Source of the DNA: Geodermatophilus ruber
GTDB lineage: Bacteria > Actinomycetota > Actinomycetes > Mycobacteriales > Geodermatophilaceae
Length of the DNA stretch: 64,000 nt
Assembly (NCBI RefSeq): GCF_900114385.1
Contig: NZ_FOSW01000004.1
Location: forward strand, 248,001-312,000
Reading direction: 5' to 3'
Shown here in pieces: positions 28,492 to 38,603 of the stretch (the stretch's first letter is position 1; each line of letters begins with the position of its first letter). Under the pieces are notes generated by a model. That model saw only the letters and a program-made list of their open reading frames with translations, was not told the origin of the DNA and ran no database searches. Both the position numbers and the translations under genes were made by a program.

Positions 28492-29142
28492 ATGTCCGAT
28501 TCGAGCGCCACCGGCGACGTCCCCGTCGGCATGCTGCGCCGGATCCGACGTCTGGCTGACCTTTCGCAGCGGGAGCTTGCCCTCCGCGTCGGGGTGTCGA
28601 AGTCCGCGGTGGCGGCGGCGGAGGCGGGCACTCGGGACCTGCCCGTCCGTGTGCTGGCACACGCAGCCGCGCTGGCGGGTCTGCGGCTCGCGCTGCTCGA
28701 CGAGCAAGGCGCCGAGGTGCCGGGGATGGACGGTGACGCGGTCAGGGACGGCGCCGGCCGGCTGTTCCCCGCACACCTGGACCCCAGGTACGGCGACGAG
28801 GGCTGGTGGCACGACGAGCACCGCTACAGCCGCGACCGGCCCTGGTACACCTTCGACCGCGACCGGGGGCGCCGGGACGCGGTCCGCCGCACGCGGGGCA
28901 CGTCGGAGGACCACCAGCTCCCCCGCGCCGGCGACTCGCCCGCGCAGCGCGCCGCGGCACGCCGGGAGAAGCGTCGGCGCGCCGCGTCCGACGAACGGCG
29001 GCGGCGCTTCCTCGCCGGCGCGTTCAGCGGCATCGACCTGCGTTTCGACTGCTCCTGCCCACCGGCATGCGACGAGCTCGACGACCGCTCCGGAAGGCCC
29101 GTGCACGTCGAGGAGTGCCCGTGTGGCTGCGACCTCGCGTGA
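28492..29142 (+). CDS. XRE-type helix-turn-helix protein with Cys-rich C-terminus
   Basis: A 216-residue protein. Residues 12-65 form a Cro/C1-type helix-turn-helix (RRIRRLADLSQRELALRVGV, then SKSAVAAAEAG). A charged middle region rich in Asp, Arg and Trp is followed by a basic helix (AARREKRRRAASDERRRR) and a tail with six cysteines: CSCPPAC, a short loop, then CPCGC, plus two His/Glu candidates, suggesting zinc or Fe-S binding. I do not recognise a named family beyond HTH-XRE. GGAGG lies nine bases ahead of the ATG. The twin palindromes immediately upstream could be its operators. Confidence 0.8.
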   Translation: MSDSSATGDVPVGMLRRIRRLADLSQRELALRVGVSKSAVAAAEAGTRDLPVRVLAHAAALAGLRLALLDEQGAEVPGMDGDAVRDGAGRLFPAHLDPRYGDEGWWHDEHRYSRDRPWYTFDRDRGRRDAVRRTRGTSEDHQLPRAGDSPAQRAAARREKRRRAASDERRRRFLAGAFSGIDLRFDCSCPPACDELDDRSGRPVHVEECPCGCDLA

Positions 29143-29162
29143 TCCGCTGCTACCGTGGGGTC
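29127..29162 (+). promoter_or_regulatory. Predicted promoter of the leuA leader
   Basis: CTGCGA (29127-29132) and TACCGT (29151-29156) are separated by 18 bases. Seven bases after the -10 lies the G of the leader-peptide GTG (29163), which would make the leader ORF leaderless. Weak -35, good -10. Confidence 0.45.
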
Positions 29163-29210
29163 GTGCGCGGCAGCCTCCTGCTTACCGGCCGCGGCGAGGC
29201 CCTCTCCTAG
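29163..29210 (+). CDS. leuA leader peptide
   Basis: A 15-residue ORF, MRGSLLLTGRGEALS, ending 94 bases before leuA. Three consecutive Leu codons (CTC CTG CTT) plus a further Leu near the end fit a leucine-sensing attenuation peptide. Leader-peptide control of leuA has been proposed for Actinobacteria. No usable ribosome binding site precedes the GTG, but the predicted start site coincides with it, so leaderless translation is plausible. It overlaps the 5' arm of a long-range hairpin. Confidence 0.7.
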   Translation: MRGSLLLTGRGEALS

Positions 29211-29229
29211 GTCGGCCCCCTCGCCGCGG
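29189..29229 (+). promoter_or_regulatory. leuA leader hairpin (attenuator element)
   Basis: CCGCGGCGAGG (29189-29199) and CCTCGCCGCGG (29219-29229) form a perfect 11-bp stem with a 19-base loop. The 5' arm lies inside the leader ORF directly after the Leu codons, so a ribosome stalled there would cover or release this arm. This is the geometry expected for attenuation; the alternative structure was not resolved by eye. Confidence 0.6.
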
Positions 29230-29256
29230 AGTCCGCGCGTCCCCGGCGCCTGCTGA

Positions 29257-31050
<1,794 letters not shown>

Positions 31051-31058
31051 GAGAGGTT

Positions 31059-31087
31059 CGGCGCCGGGCCTCGAGGACCCGGCGCCG
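31059..31087 (+). terminator. Terminator after leuA
   Basis: CGGCGCCGGG (31059-31068) pairs with CCCGGCGCCG (31078-31087) around a nine-base loop, eight bases past the leuA stop. No U-tract. Confidence 0.7.
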
Positions 31088-31127
31088 CGGAGGACGGGGA
31101 CGGCCCGAGACCGACGGAGGCCCGGCC

Positions 31128-31868
31128 ATGAGCCAGCTGATCCCCTCCATCGCCGTCCGCGACGGGCGGGCAGCCATCACCTGGTACACCGACGCCCTGG
31201 GCGCACGGCTCGTCGGCGAGCCCTACGTCACGGACGACGACCGCATCGGGCACGCCGAGCTCGATCTCTCCGGGGCCCCGCTCTTCCTCGCCGAGGAGTA
31301 CCCCGAGTTCGGGCTGGTCGGCCCGGAATCCGGGCGTCGGACCTTCTCCCTGCACCTGACCGTCGCGGACGTCGACGGCGCCGTCGCCCGGGCCGCCTCG
31401 TACGGCGCGACCGTCGAGCGCCCGCCCGCCGACGCCCCCTACGGCCGCACCGGCGTGGTAGTCGACCCGTTCGGTCACCGCTGGATGCTGCAGACACCCC
31501 CCGCGTCCCCGGCGGTACCGCGGCCACCCCTCCGGTCGGGCGACGCGCTGTACCTGACCCTCCGCGTGCCCGACGGCGCCCGTGCCCGCGACTTCTACGA
31601 GGCGGTCCTCGGGTGGTCGATGGCCCCCGGACAGGTCCCCGACGGCTGGGAGGCCCAGGGGCAGACGCCGATGGTGGGCGTGCACGGCGCTCAGACCCAC
31701 GACCTGGGCACGGCGCCGACGTACGCCGTCGACGACATCGAGGTCGCGGTCGCCGCGGTGCGGACCGCCGGCGGGCAGGCCGGCGAGGTCGAGCGCCGGC
31801 CCTACGGGTTGTCCGCGTACTGCCGCGACGACCAGGGCCTGCCGTTCTGGCTCGGCCAGTCGGGCTGA
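31128..31868 (+). CDS. VOC family protein with two glyoxalase-like domains
   Basis: A 246-residue vicinal-oxygen-chelate protein: an N-terminal PhnB-like domain (about 1-125, with GHAELDL and DPFGHRWMLQ) and a second, shorter domain (about 137-245, ending DDQGLPFWLGQ). Metal and substrate cannot be assigned. GGAGG lies seven bases before the ATG. Converges on mnhG, with seven bases between the stops. Confidence 0.87.
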   Translation: MSQLIPSIAVRDGRAAITWYTDALGARLVGEPYVTDDDRIGHAELDLSGAPLFLAEEYPEFGLVGPESGRRTFSLHLTVADVDGAVARAASYGATVERPPADAPYGRTGVVVDPFGHRWMLQTPPASPAVPRPPLRSGDALYLTLRVPDGARARDFYEAVLGWSMAPGQVPDGWEAQGQTPMVGVHGAQTHDLGTAPTYAVDDIEVAVAAVRTAGGQAGEVERRPYGLSAYCRDDQGLPFWLGQSG

Positions 31869-31875
31869 GCGCGCC

Positions 31876-32313
31876 TCAGCCGAGGGAGCCCTGCCCGTAC
31901 CCGGCCGGCCCGCGGGCGCCTCGAGCGGTCGCGGCGTCGGCCGGCTCGTCGCCGTGGGGTGTCCCGGCCTCGCGGTGCCCGGCCCCCAGCTCGTCGACGA
32001 GCAGCAGGTCCCGGCGGACGTGCCGGCGGCGGTAGGCCACCCGGCTGATCATGTGCGCGCTGACCGGCGCGGTCATCATCTGGAAGACCGCGACCAGCAG
32101 CAGCATCCAGGTGGCCGACCAGCCCTGCAGCCGGATCGCGCCCCCGACCATGATCAGCAGCACCCCGAGCACCTGCGGCTTGGTGCCGGCGTGCATCCGG
32201 GTCAGCACGTCGGGGAAGCGGACCAGCCCGAGCCCCGCGGTGAGGCACAGCAGGGAGCCCAGCAACAGGCAGACGACGGCGACGGTGTCGGCCAGGGCGT
32301 GGAGATCGCTCAC
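31876..32313 (-). CDS. mnhG: Na+/H+ antiporter subunit G
   Basis: MrpG/MnhG, 145 residues with three membrane segments and the conserved LGLVRFPDVLTRMHAGTKPQVLG between them. Part of the Mrp multi-subunit Na+(K+)/H+ antiporter of the cytoplasmic membrane. The last 40 residues are a hydrophilic Gly/Ala/Asp tail. Last gene of the operon; its ATG overlaps the mnhF stop (ATGA). Confidence 0.93.
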   Translation of the reverse strand: MSDLHALADTVAVVCLLLGSLLCLTAGLGLVRFPDVLTRMHAGTKPQVLGVLLIMVGGAIRLQGWSATWMLLLVAVFQMMTAPVSAHMISRVAYRRRHVRRDLLLVDELGAGHREAGTPHGDEPADAATARGARGPAGYGQGSLG

Positions 32314-32639
32314 CGGGCCGCCTCCTCCCGCTGCTGGGCGGCCGCGGGCAGCCCGGCGTCCTGCCCGTCACCGGGGGACCGGCGGAGCATGCCGCCGATG
32401 TAGCGGGCGACCGACACCGAGCCGACGAACGCCAGCAGGGAGACGACCACCAGCACCGGCACCAGCGTCGGGTCCCGCTGCAGGGCGGCGTGCACCGCGA
32501 GGCCGGCAGCGATGATCACCAGCAGGGTATCGGTGGCCACGACCCGGTCCAGCAGCGACGGGCCGCGGGCCAGCCGCACCAGGGCGAGCAGCGCCCCGCC
32601 GCCGAGCATGATGTAGGCCAGCACGAACACGAGCGTCAC
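32310..32639 (-). CDS. mnhF: Na+/H+ antiporter subunit F
   Basis: MrpF/MnhF, 109 residues with three membrane helices and RLARGPSLLDRVVATDTL after the first, a family hallmark. The GTG at 32639 overlaps the mnhE stop (GTGA), supporting this start. Confidence 0.93.
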   Translation of the reverse strand: MTLVFVLAYIMLGGGALLALVRLARGPSLLDRVVATDTLLVIIAAGLAVHAALQRDPTLVPVLVVVSLLAFVGSVSVARYIGGMLRRSPGDGQDAGLPAAAQQREEAAR

Positions 32640-33226
32640 GACGTCCTCCCCGGGGTTCCGGCCGGCCGTGCCATGGGGCGCTCCCGCAGGCGGGCGATGT
32701 CCTCGGCCGAGCCGAAGGCGCGCACCACGCGCTCCTCGGTGGCGTGCACCGAGGCCCGCTGCCGGTCCAGGTCCCGCTCGTCGTCCACGTGCAGGACGTG
32801 CAGCGCCAGCTCCCTCCGCTCCCGGTCCAGGTCGATCACCATCGAGCCGGGCACGAGCGAGATCGCCTCGGTGAGGACGGTGAGCAGCAGATCGGAGTCG
32901 GTCCGCAGCTGCACCCGCAGGATGGCGCTGTGCGCGATGCCCCGCGGCCGCACCGTCTGCCAGGCGACCAGCGCACCCGAGCGCACGAGGTCCCCCAGGA
33001 ACGTGACGAGGAAGACGACCGCCGCACCCGGGTGCAGGCGGGCGCCGCCTACCACGGGCGGCAGCGGGAGCAGCAGCGTCACCGCCAGGGCCACCACGAT
33101 CCCGGAGAGCAGGTTGGCCCACGACCAGGTGCCCCACAGCAGGTTCCAGACCACGACCAGCCACAGCAGCAGGGGGACCTGGTGCCGCAGGTGCTGCCCG
33201 AACCTCGGCTCGGCGGGCTCGTTCAC
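32636..33226 (-). CDS. mnhE: Na+/H+ antiporter subunit E
   Basis: MrpE/MnhE, 196 residues: two or three N-terminal membrane segments, then a cytoplasmic domain with ISLVPGSMVIDLDRERREL and LHVLHVDD typical of the family. GTG start at 33226 overlaps the mnhD stop and has GGGAGG ahead. Confidence 0.92.
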   Translation of the reverse strand: MNEPAEPRFGQHLRHQVPLLLWLVVVWNLLWGTWSWANLLSGIVVALAVTLLLPLPPVVGGARLHPGAAVVFLVTFLGDLVRSGALVAWQTVRPRGIAHSAILRVQLRTDSDLLLTVLTEAISLVPGSMVIDLDRERRELALHVLHVDDERDLDRQRASVHATEERVVRAFGSAEDIARLRERPMARPAGTPGRTS

Positions 33227-34998
33227 GGCACCTCCCCGCCGGGGAACACGGACTCGACGTAGGGCCGGCGGTCGACCAGGTCCGCGGCGGCCCGGTCGGC
33301 CACGCCGTAGAGCCACCCGGCGACGCCGGTGAGCGCGACGGTCAGCGCGACCATCACCGCGGTCGTGCTGACCATCACCCGCGGCAACGGCCGCAGCGGG
33401 CGACCCGGGCGCCGCCCCTCACCCAGCCCGTCCTCGGCGGGCAGCGTGGCGGTGGCGACGGCGGTGTGCCGTGCCCAGGCCGCCCGCCGGGCGGCCGCCC
33501 GCGTCGCGACCCCGCCGGCGGCCGTGGCGCGGGTCGGCAGGGCGCCGCCGTCCGGGACCTCGGCGCCGTCCCCGTCCGCGTGCCCGTTCCCGGAGGCGAC
33601 GGCCCCGATCGGCTCGGGGGTGAGTTCGGGCCCGGCGTCGGCGGCCGCTGCCCGACTGCTGTCGGCCACGGGGGACTGCGCCGGGGGCCGCCAGAAGGCG
33701 CGGCTCCAGACCCGGGAGACCGCGACGAGGGTGAGCAGGCTGGTCACCGCACCGCCGGCGACGAGCGTGAGCGGCAGCCAGCCGCCGTCGGCCACGCCCG
33801 CCTCGAGCAGCCCGAGCTTGCCGATGAAGCCGGAGAACGGCGGGATGCCGGCCAGGTTCATCGCGGGGACGAAGAACAGCACGGCCAGCAGCGGGGAGGC
33901 CTTGGCCAGCCCGCCGAGCCGGTCGACCGCGGTCGACCCGCCCTGCCGCTCCACCAGCCCGGCGACGAGGAACAGCGTGGTCTGGATGGCGATGTGGTGG
34001 ACGACGTAGAAGATCGCCCCGGCCAGCCCGGCCGTCGTCGCCAGGGCGATGCCGAACACCATGTAGCCGATGTGGCTGACCAGGGTGAAGGAGAGGATCC
34101 GGCGGAGGTCGGTCTGCGCGACCGCGCCGAGGATGCCGATCACCATCGTTGCCAGGGCCGCCCACATCAGCACCCCGTCGAGCGCTCCGCCCGGGAACAG
34201 CAGCGTCTGGGTGCGGATGATCGAGTAGACGCCGACCTTGGTGAGCAAGCCGGCGAAGACCGCGGTCACGGGCGCCGGCGCGGTCGGATAGCTGTCGGGC
34301 AGCCACGCCGACAGCGGGAAGATCGCCGCCTTGATCGAGAAGGCGATGAGCAGCATCGACTGCAGCAGCAGCTGGGTGCCGTCCGGCAGGTCGGCCAGCC
34401 GGTCGGCGAGCTGGGCCATGTTCACCGTGCCGGTCGCGGCGTACACGAGGGCGATCGCGGCGAGGAAGATCAGCGAGCTCAGCAGGCTCACCACGACGTA
34501 GGTGATGCCGGCCCGGATCCGCGGCGCCGACCCGCCGAGGGTGAGCAGCACGTAGCTGGCGGTCAGCAGGATCTCGAAGCCGACGTAGAGGTTGAACAGG
34601 TCGCCGGCCAGGAAGGCGTTGGCCACGCCGGCCATGAGGACCAGGAACGTCGGGTGGAAGATCGACAGCGGCGTCTCCTCGTCGCCGTCGGCCGAACCCT
34701 GGCCGACGGCGAAGACGAGCACTCCCAGCCCCACCGTCGCGGCGACGACCAGCATGAGCGCCGAGAGCCGGTCGACGACCAGCACGATGCCCAGCGGAAC
34801 CGGCCAGCCGCCCAGGGAGACCGCCTCCGCCCCGCTGTGGTCGGCGAGCAGCAGCAGCGCCACCGAGACGGTCAGCACGGCCGAGAGCACGAGGATGCTC
34901 AGGGTCCGCTGGACCCGCGGGTGCCGGCCGACCAGCAGCGCGCAGGCGGCGCCGAGCAGCGGCAGCAGGACCGGCAGCGGGGTGAGGACGCTGATCAC
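33223..34998 (-). CDS. mnhD: Na+/H+ antiporter subunit D
   Basis: MrpD/MnhD, 591 residues, related to complex I subunits NuoL/M/N. About fourteen membrane helices include KAAIFPLSAWLPDSYPTAP with the conserved proton-path Lys. An unusual hydrophilic insert of about 100 residues (roughly 440-540, Ala/Gly/Asp/Arg-rich) separates the last helix from the rest; MrpD is usually about 490-500 residues long. The ATG overlaps the mnhC stop. Confidence 0.93.
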   Translation of the reverse strand: MISVLTPLPVLLPLLGAACALLVGRHPRVQRTLSILVLSAVLTVSVALLLLADHSGAEAVSLGGWPVPLGIVLVVDRLSALMLVVAATVGLGVLVFAVGQGSADGDEETPLSIFHPTFLVLMAGVANAFLAGDLFNLYVGFEILLTASYVLLTLGGSAPRIRAGITYVVVSLLSSLIFLAAIALVYAATGTVNMAQLADRLADLPDGTQLLLQSMLLIAFSIKAAIFPLSAWLPDSYPTAPAPVTAVFAGLLTKVGVYSIIRTQTLLFPGGALDGVLMWAALATMVIGILGAVAQTDLRRILSFTLVSHIGYMVFGIALATTAGLAGAIFYVVHHIAIQTTLFLVAGLVERQGGSTAVDRLGGLAKASPLLAVLFFVPAMNLAGIPPFSGFIGKLGLLEAGVADGGWLPLTLVAGGAVTSLLTLVAVSRVWSRAFWRPPAQSPVADSSRAAAADAGPELTPEPIGAVASGNGHADGDGAEVPDGGALPTRATAAGGVATRAAARRAAWARHTAVATATLPAEDGLGEGRRPGRPLRPLPRVMVSTTAVMVALTVALTGVAGWLYGVADRAAADLVDRRPYVESVFPGGEVP

Positions 34999-35537
34999 CG
35001 CGTCCTCCGCTGGGTCGGGGGCAGGTCGACGTCGTCGGAGGCGATGCCGGCGTAGCGCCGCGCCAGGGCCGCCTCGGCGGCGAAATCGTTCTCCAGCCCG
35101 CCGCCGTGCAGGCTGTCCGCGTGCGCGGCCGGCCGGTCCTCCGGCGCGAGGTCGTCGGGGTCCAGCTCGTCGGCGTCCATCCCCTCCCGGGCGGCCACCC
35201 GGCGGTCCTCCTCGTCGACGCCGACGACCTCCTGCCGGACCAGCCGCCAGGAGCGGTAGATCAAGGCCAGCACGAACGCGGCGATGCCGAAGGTGATGAC
35301 GATCGCGGTGAGGATCAGCGCCTGCGGCAGCGGATCGCTCATGTCCTCCGGCTCGGCGATCCCGATGATCGGCGGCAGGCCGGCGGGCCCGCCGGAGGAC
35401 AGCAGCAGCACGTTGGTCGCGTTGCCCAGCAGCAGGAAGCCCAGCAGCACGCGGGTGAGGCTGCGGTCGAGCAGCAGGTAGACCCCGGCGGCGTAGAGCC
35501 CGCCGATGATGACCGGCAGGACGATGGTGGGGGTCAT
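34995..35537 (-). CDS. mnhC: Na+/H+ antiporter subunit C
   Basis: MrpC/MnhC, 180 residues, homologous to NuoK. Three membrane helices occupy the first 110 residues (VLLGFLLLGNATNVLLL; PLPQALILTAIVITFGIAAF), followed by an acidic cytoplasmic tail of about 65 residues that is longer than in most relatives. The ATG overlaps the mnhA stop. Confidence 0.93.
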   Translation of the reverse strand: MTPTIVLPVIIGGLYAAGVYLLLDRSLTRVLLGFLLLGNATNVLLLSSGGPAGLPPIIGIAEPEDMSDPLPQALILTAIVITFGIAAFVLALIYRSWRLVRQEVVGVDEEDRRVAAREGMDADELDPDDLAPEDRPAAHADSLHGGGLENDFAAEAALARRYAGIASDDVDLPPTQRRTR

Positions 35538-38410
35538 CGGGCGATCACCTCCTCGGGGTCGACGTCGACGGGGTCGTGCTCGTCCTCCTGCCGGTCCAGC
35601 TCCGCCCCCAGGCTGCGCAGGATGTCGAGGACCAGCCCCACGACGATCAGATAGACGCCGACGTCGAAGAACAGCGAGGTCACGAGCTTGACGTCGCCGA
35701 ACACCGGGAGCGTGGTCTCGAGGATCGCCGTCTGCAGCGCCTCGCCGCCCAGGGCCAGGCCGACGACGCCGGTCCCGCCGGCGAACAGCAGCCCGGCCCC
35801 GAGGAGCAGGCCGGGGTCGACCGGGGCCGCCTCGCCGAGTTCGTAGCGACCCCCGGCGAGGTAGCGCAGCACCAGCGCCAGCCCGGCGACCAGCCCGCCG
35901 GCGAACCCACCGCCGGGCTGGTTGTGGCCGCTGAAGAGCAGGAACAGCGAGAACACCAGGATGGGGTGGAACAGGATCCGGGTGACCACCTCGAGCACCA
36001 CCGACCGCCGCTCGGGGGCCAGCGCGACGCTCGCCGCGAGCCACCGCCGCCGGGGTGCCCGGCGGGACCGGCGCCCGGACTGCTCCAGCCGGTCGGGCCC
36101 GAGCCGCTCGACCGCGCCCGTCCGATGGCGGAGGAAGACCAGGCTGGCGATGCCGGTGGCGGCGACCACGAGCAGGGAGACCTCGCCGAGGGTGTCCCAG
36201 GCCCGGATGTCGACCAGGGTCACGTTGACGACGTTCTCCCCGCCGCCGAACTCGTAGGCCTGCTCGGGGAAGTCGGTCGAGACGGGCGTGGCGGTGCGCG
36301 CGCTCAGCGCGGCCGCGCCGACGCCGGCCATGAGCAGCCCGACGGCGACGGCGATGACCCCGCGCACCGCGCGCTCGCGCGGCCGGTGCCGCTCGGTGAT
36401 GTCCTTGGGCAGCTTGCGCAGCACCAGGACGAAGACGACGAGGGTGAGCGTCTCGACGAGGAACTGGGTGAGCGCGAGGTCGGGGGCGCCCTGCAGGGCG
36501 AAGAGGACGGCCAGGCCGTAGCCGGTGACCCCGACGACGAGCACCGCCGAGAGTCGCTGCGGGATCCGCAGCGCGAGCGCCGCCGCGATCAGCACGACCG
36601 CCCCCACCAGTGCCTGGATCGGGGTGTCCCACGCCCGCCACTCCCCCGGCCACGGCGCGTGGAAGAGCAGCACCGAGCCGGGGAGGGCCAGCACGACGAC
36701 GAGGATCGTGCCCAGGTAGGCCGGCAGCGAGCCGCGCTGGGTGGTGCCGGTGACCAGCACCGCGAGCCGGTCGAGGCCCTGCATGGTGTTCCAGTAGCCC
36801 TCATCGGCCGAGGCGCCGAAGGCCAGCCGCTGCTGGAGCCGGGTCAGCGGGCCGCGGGCGGCGAAGATCAGCAGACCGCCGGCCAGGGTGAGCGCCGACA
36901 GCGCGAGCGCGGGCTGCCAGCCGTGCCAGAGGCCCAGCTTCTCGGCCTCGGGGGCGATCGACGGCAGGTCCTCGGCGTAGCGCGCGACCAGCGGCTCGAG
37001 CAGCGGGCTGCTCGGCCCGGCGACCAGGCCGGCCGCGGACAGCACCGCCGGCGCGGCCAGGAACAGCGGGCTCGGCGGGTGCTCCACCTCGGTCGCGGCG
37101 ACGCCGGGCTTGCGCGCGAAGGCACCCCACAGGAAGCGTGCGGTGTAGGCCGCGGTGAGCACCGAGCCGAGGACCAGGCCGGTCAGTTCGAAGGCCGCCG
37201 CGGTGCGGTTCGGCAGCCCGCCCTCCCACAGCGCGGTGAACGCCGCCTCCTTGCCGACGAAGCCCAGCAGCGGCGGCAGCCCGGCCATCGAGGCGGCGGC
37301 GAGGCCGCCGATCGCGGCCAGCGCCGGCAGCCGCCGGCCCAGCCCGGAGAGCCGGCGCAGGTCCCGGGTGCCGGTGGCGTGGTCGATGACGCCGACGGTC
37401 AGGAACAGCGTGGACTTGAACAGCGCGTGGGCGACGGTCATCGTCAGACCGGCCGCGGCCAGCTCCCGGCTGCCCCCACCGACGAGGACGGTCAGGAAGC
37501 CGAGCTGGCTGACCGTGCCGAAGGCCAGCAGCAGCTTCAGGTCGTTCTGCCGCAGCGCCCGGTAACCGCCGACGAGCATCGTTGCCAGCCCCAGCCCGAG
37601 GACGAGCGGACGCCAGCCAGGGACGTCGGCGAACCCGGGGGCCAGTCGCGCGACCAGGTAGATGCCGGCCTTCACCATCGCGGCGGCGTGCAGGTAGGCG
37701 CTGACCGGCGTCGGGGCCTCCATGGCGGCAGGCAGCCAGAAGTGGAACGGCACCAGCGCCGACTTGGTGATCGCCCCGATCAGCACCAGCACGGTGCCGG
37801 CGACCAGCAGGGGCCCGCTGCCCGGGTCGGCGACGACCTCCGAGAGCAGGTAGCTGCCGCTGGTCTCGCCGATCATGATCAGCCCGACCAGCATCGCCAG
37901 CCCGCCTGCGGTGGTCAGCACCAGTGCCTGGCTGGCCGCCCGCCGCGCGGCCACCCGGGTGCCCGCGCCGCCGATCAGCAGGAAGGAGAAGACGGTGGTC
38001 AGTTCCCAGAAGACGTAGAGCAGCAGCAGGTCGTCGGCCAGGACGAGCCCGAGCATCGCGCCGGCGAAGGCGGTCAGGTTGCCGGCGAACCGGCCGATCC
38101 CCTCGTCACCGGGCGCGAAGTAGCGCGCGCAGTAGACCAGGACCAGGGCGCCGACGCCGGTGACCAGCGTGGCGAAGGTCAGCGAGAGGGCGTCCAGCCG
38201 AAGCGCGACGGCGAGGTCCAGGGCGGGCACCCACGGCGTCGTCTCCCGGACGTCTCCGCCGCCGGCCACCAGCGACCACTGCGCCATCACCCAGACGAAC
38301 CCGACCGCGGGGACCAGCGCGAGGGCGAGGAATGCCTGCCGCCCCCACCAGCGCACGAGTGCCGGCGCGAACACCGCCGCGAGCAGATGGAGGAGCAGAA
38401 GTGAGGTCAC
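35534..38410 (-). CDS. mnhA: Na+/H+ antiporter subunit A with fused MnhB domain
   Basis: MrpA/MnhA, 958 residues. NuoL-like helices fill residues 1-500 (KSALVPFHFWLPAAMEAPTP contains the conserved Lys), the MrpA-specific C-terminal segments follow, and residues 805-958 are a MnhB domain (RILFHPILVFSLFLLFSGHNQPGGGFAGG pattern, described here in parts). The A-B fusion is usual in Actinobacteria. First gene of the A(B)-C-D-E-F-G operon, GTG start with GGAG ahead. The complex exports Na+ at the expense of the proton gradient and supports salt and alkali tolerance. Confidence 0.94.
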   Translation of the reverse strand: MTSLLLLHLLAAVFAPALVRWWGRQAFLALALVPAVGFVWVMAQWSLVAGGGDVRETTPWVPALDLAVALRLDALSLTFATLVTGVGALVLVYCARYFAPGDEGIGRFAGNLTAFAGAMLGLVLADDLLLLYVFWELTTVFSFLLIGGAGTRVAARRAASQALVLTTAGGLAMLVGLIMIGETSGSYLLSEVVADPGSGPLLVAGTVLVLIGAITKSALVPFHFWLPAAMEAPTPVSAYLHAAAMVKAGIYLVARLAPGFADVPGWRPLVLGLGLATMLVGGYRALRQNDLKLLLAFGTVSQLGFLTVLVGGGSRELAAAGLTMTVAHALFKSTLFLTVGVIDHATGTRDLRRLSGLGRRLPALAAIGGLAAASMAGLPPLLGFVGKEAAFTALWEGGLPNRTAAAFELTGLVLGSVLTAAYTARFLWGAFARKPGVAATEVEHPPSPLFLAAPAVLSAAGLVAGPSSPLLEPLVARYAEDLPSIAPEAEKLGLWHGWQPALALSALTLAGGLLIFAARGPLTRLQQRLAFGASADEGYWNTMQGLDRLAVLVTGTTQRGSLPAYLGTILVVVLALPGSVLLFHAPWPGEWRAWDTPIQALVGAVVLIAAALALRIPQRLSAVLVVGVTGYGLAVLFALQGAPDLALTQFLVETLTLVVFVLVLRKLPKDITERHRPRERAVRGVIAVAVGLLMAGVGAAALSARTATPVSTDFPEQAYEFGGGENVVNVTLVDIRAWDTLGEVSLLVVAATGIASLVFLRHRTGAVERLGPDRLEQSGRRSRRAPRRRWLAASVALAPERRSVVLEVVTRILFHPILVFSLFLLFSGHNQPGGGFAGGLVAGLALVLRYLAGGRYELGEAAPVDPGLLLGAGLLFAGGTGVVGLALGGEALQTAILETTLPVFGDVKLVTSLFFDVGVYLIVVGLVLDILRSLGAELDRQEDEHDPVDVDPEEVIAR

Positions 38411-38603
38411 GTGTCTCCGGGAGTCGTGGGCGGCTCGGGGAAACCACGGAAGTCGGTCCTCGACGACCAGCGGTGATACCCATCCTAGCCGCGGGGTGTG
38501 ACCAGCCCCCTCGCGCAGGGCGAAGCCTGCCGTCGCGGCCTGCCCGGAGAGACACCCTTCTCCGGCGGAACTTCTCGGCCGTGCCGCCGGTGACCGGGTG
38601 CGG

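Noticed and set aside
35576-38404. Open frame of over 900 codons antisense to mnhA
   Set aside because: The product is Gln/Gly/Arg/Glu-rich without domains, a typical GC shadow; mnhA is unmistakable.
38483-38488. TAGGAT-like -10 for the Mrp operon on the minus strand
   Set aside because: No acceptable -35 at 16-19 bases; a single hexamer is not enough evidence.
38544-38565. CCGGAGA/TCTCCGG hairpin between the ABC-F and mnhA genes
   Set aside because: The stem is only seven base pairs with an eight-base loop and no U-tract; similar stems occur by chance in this GC-rich DNA.
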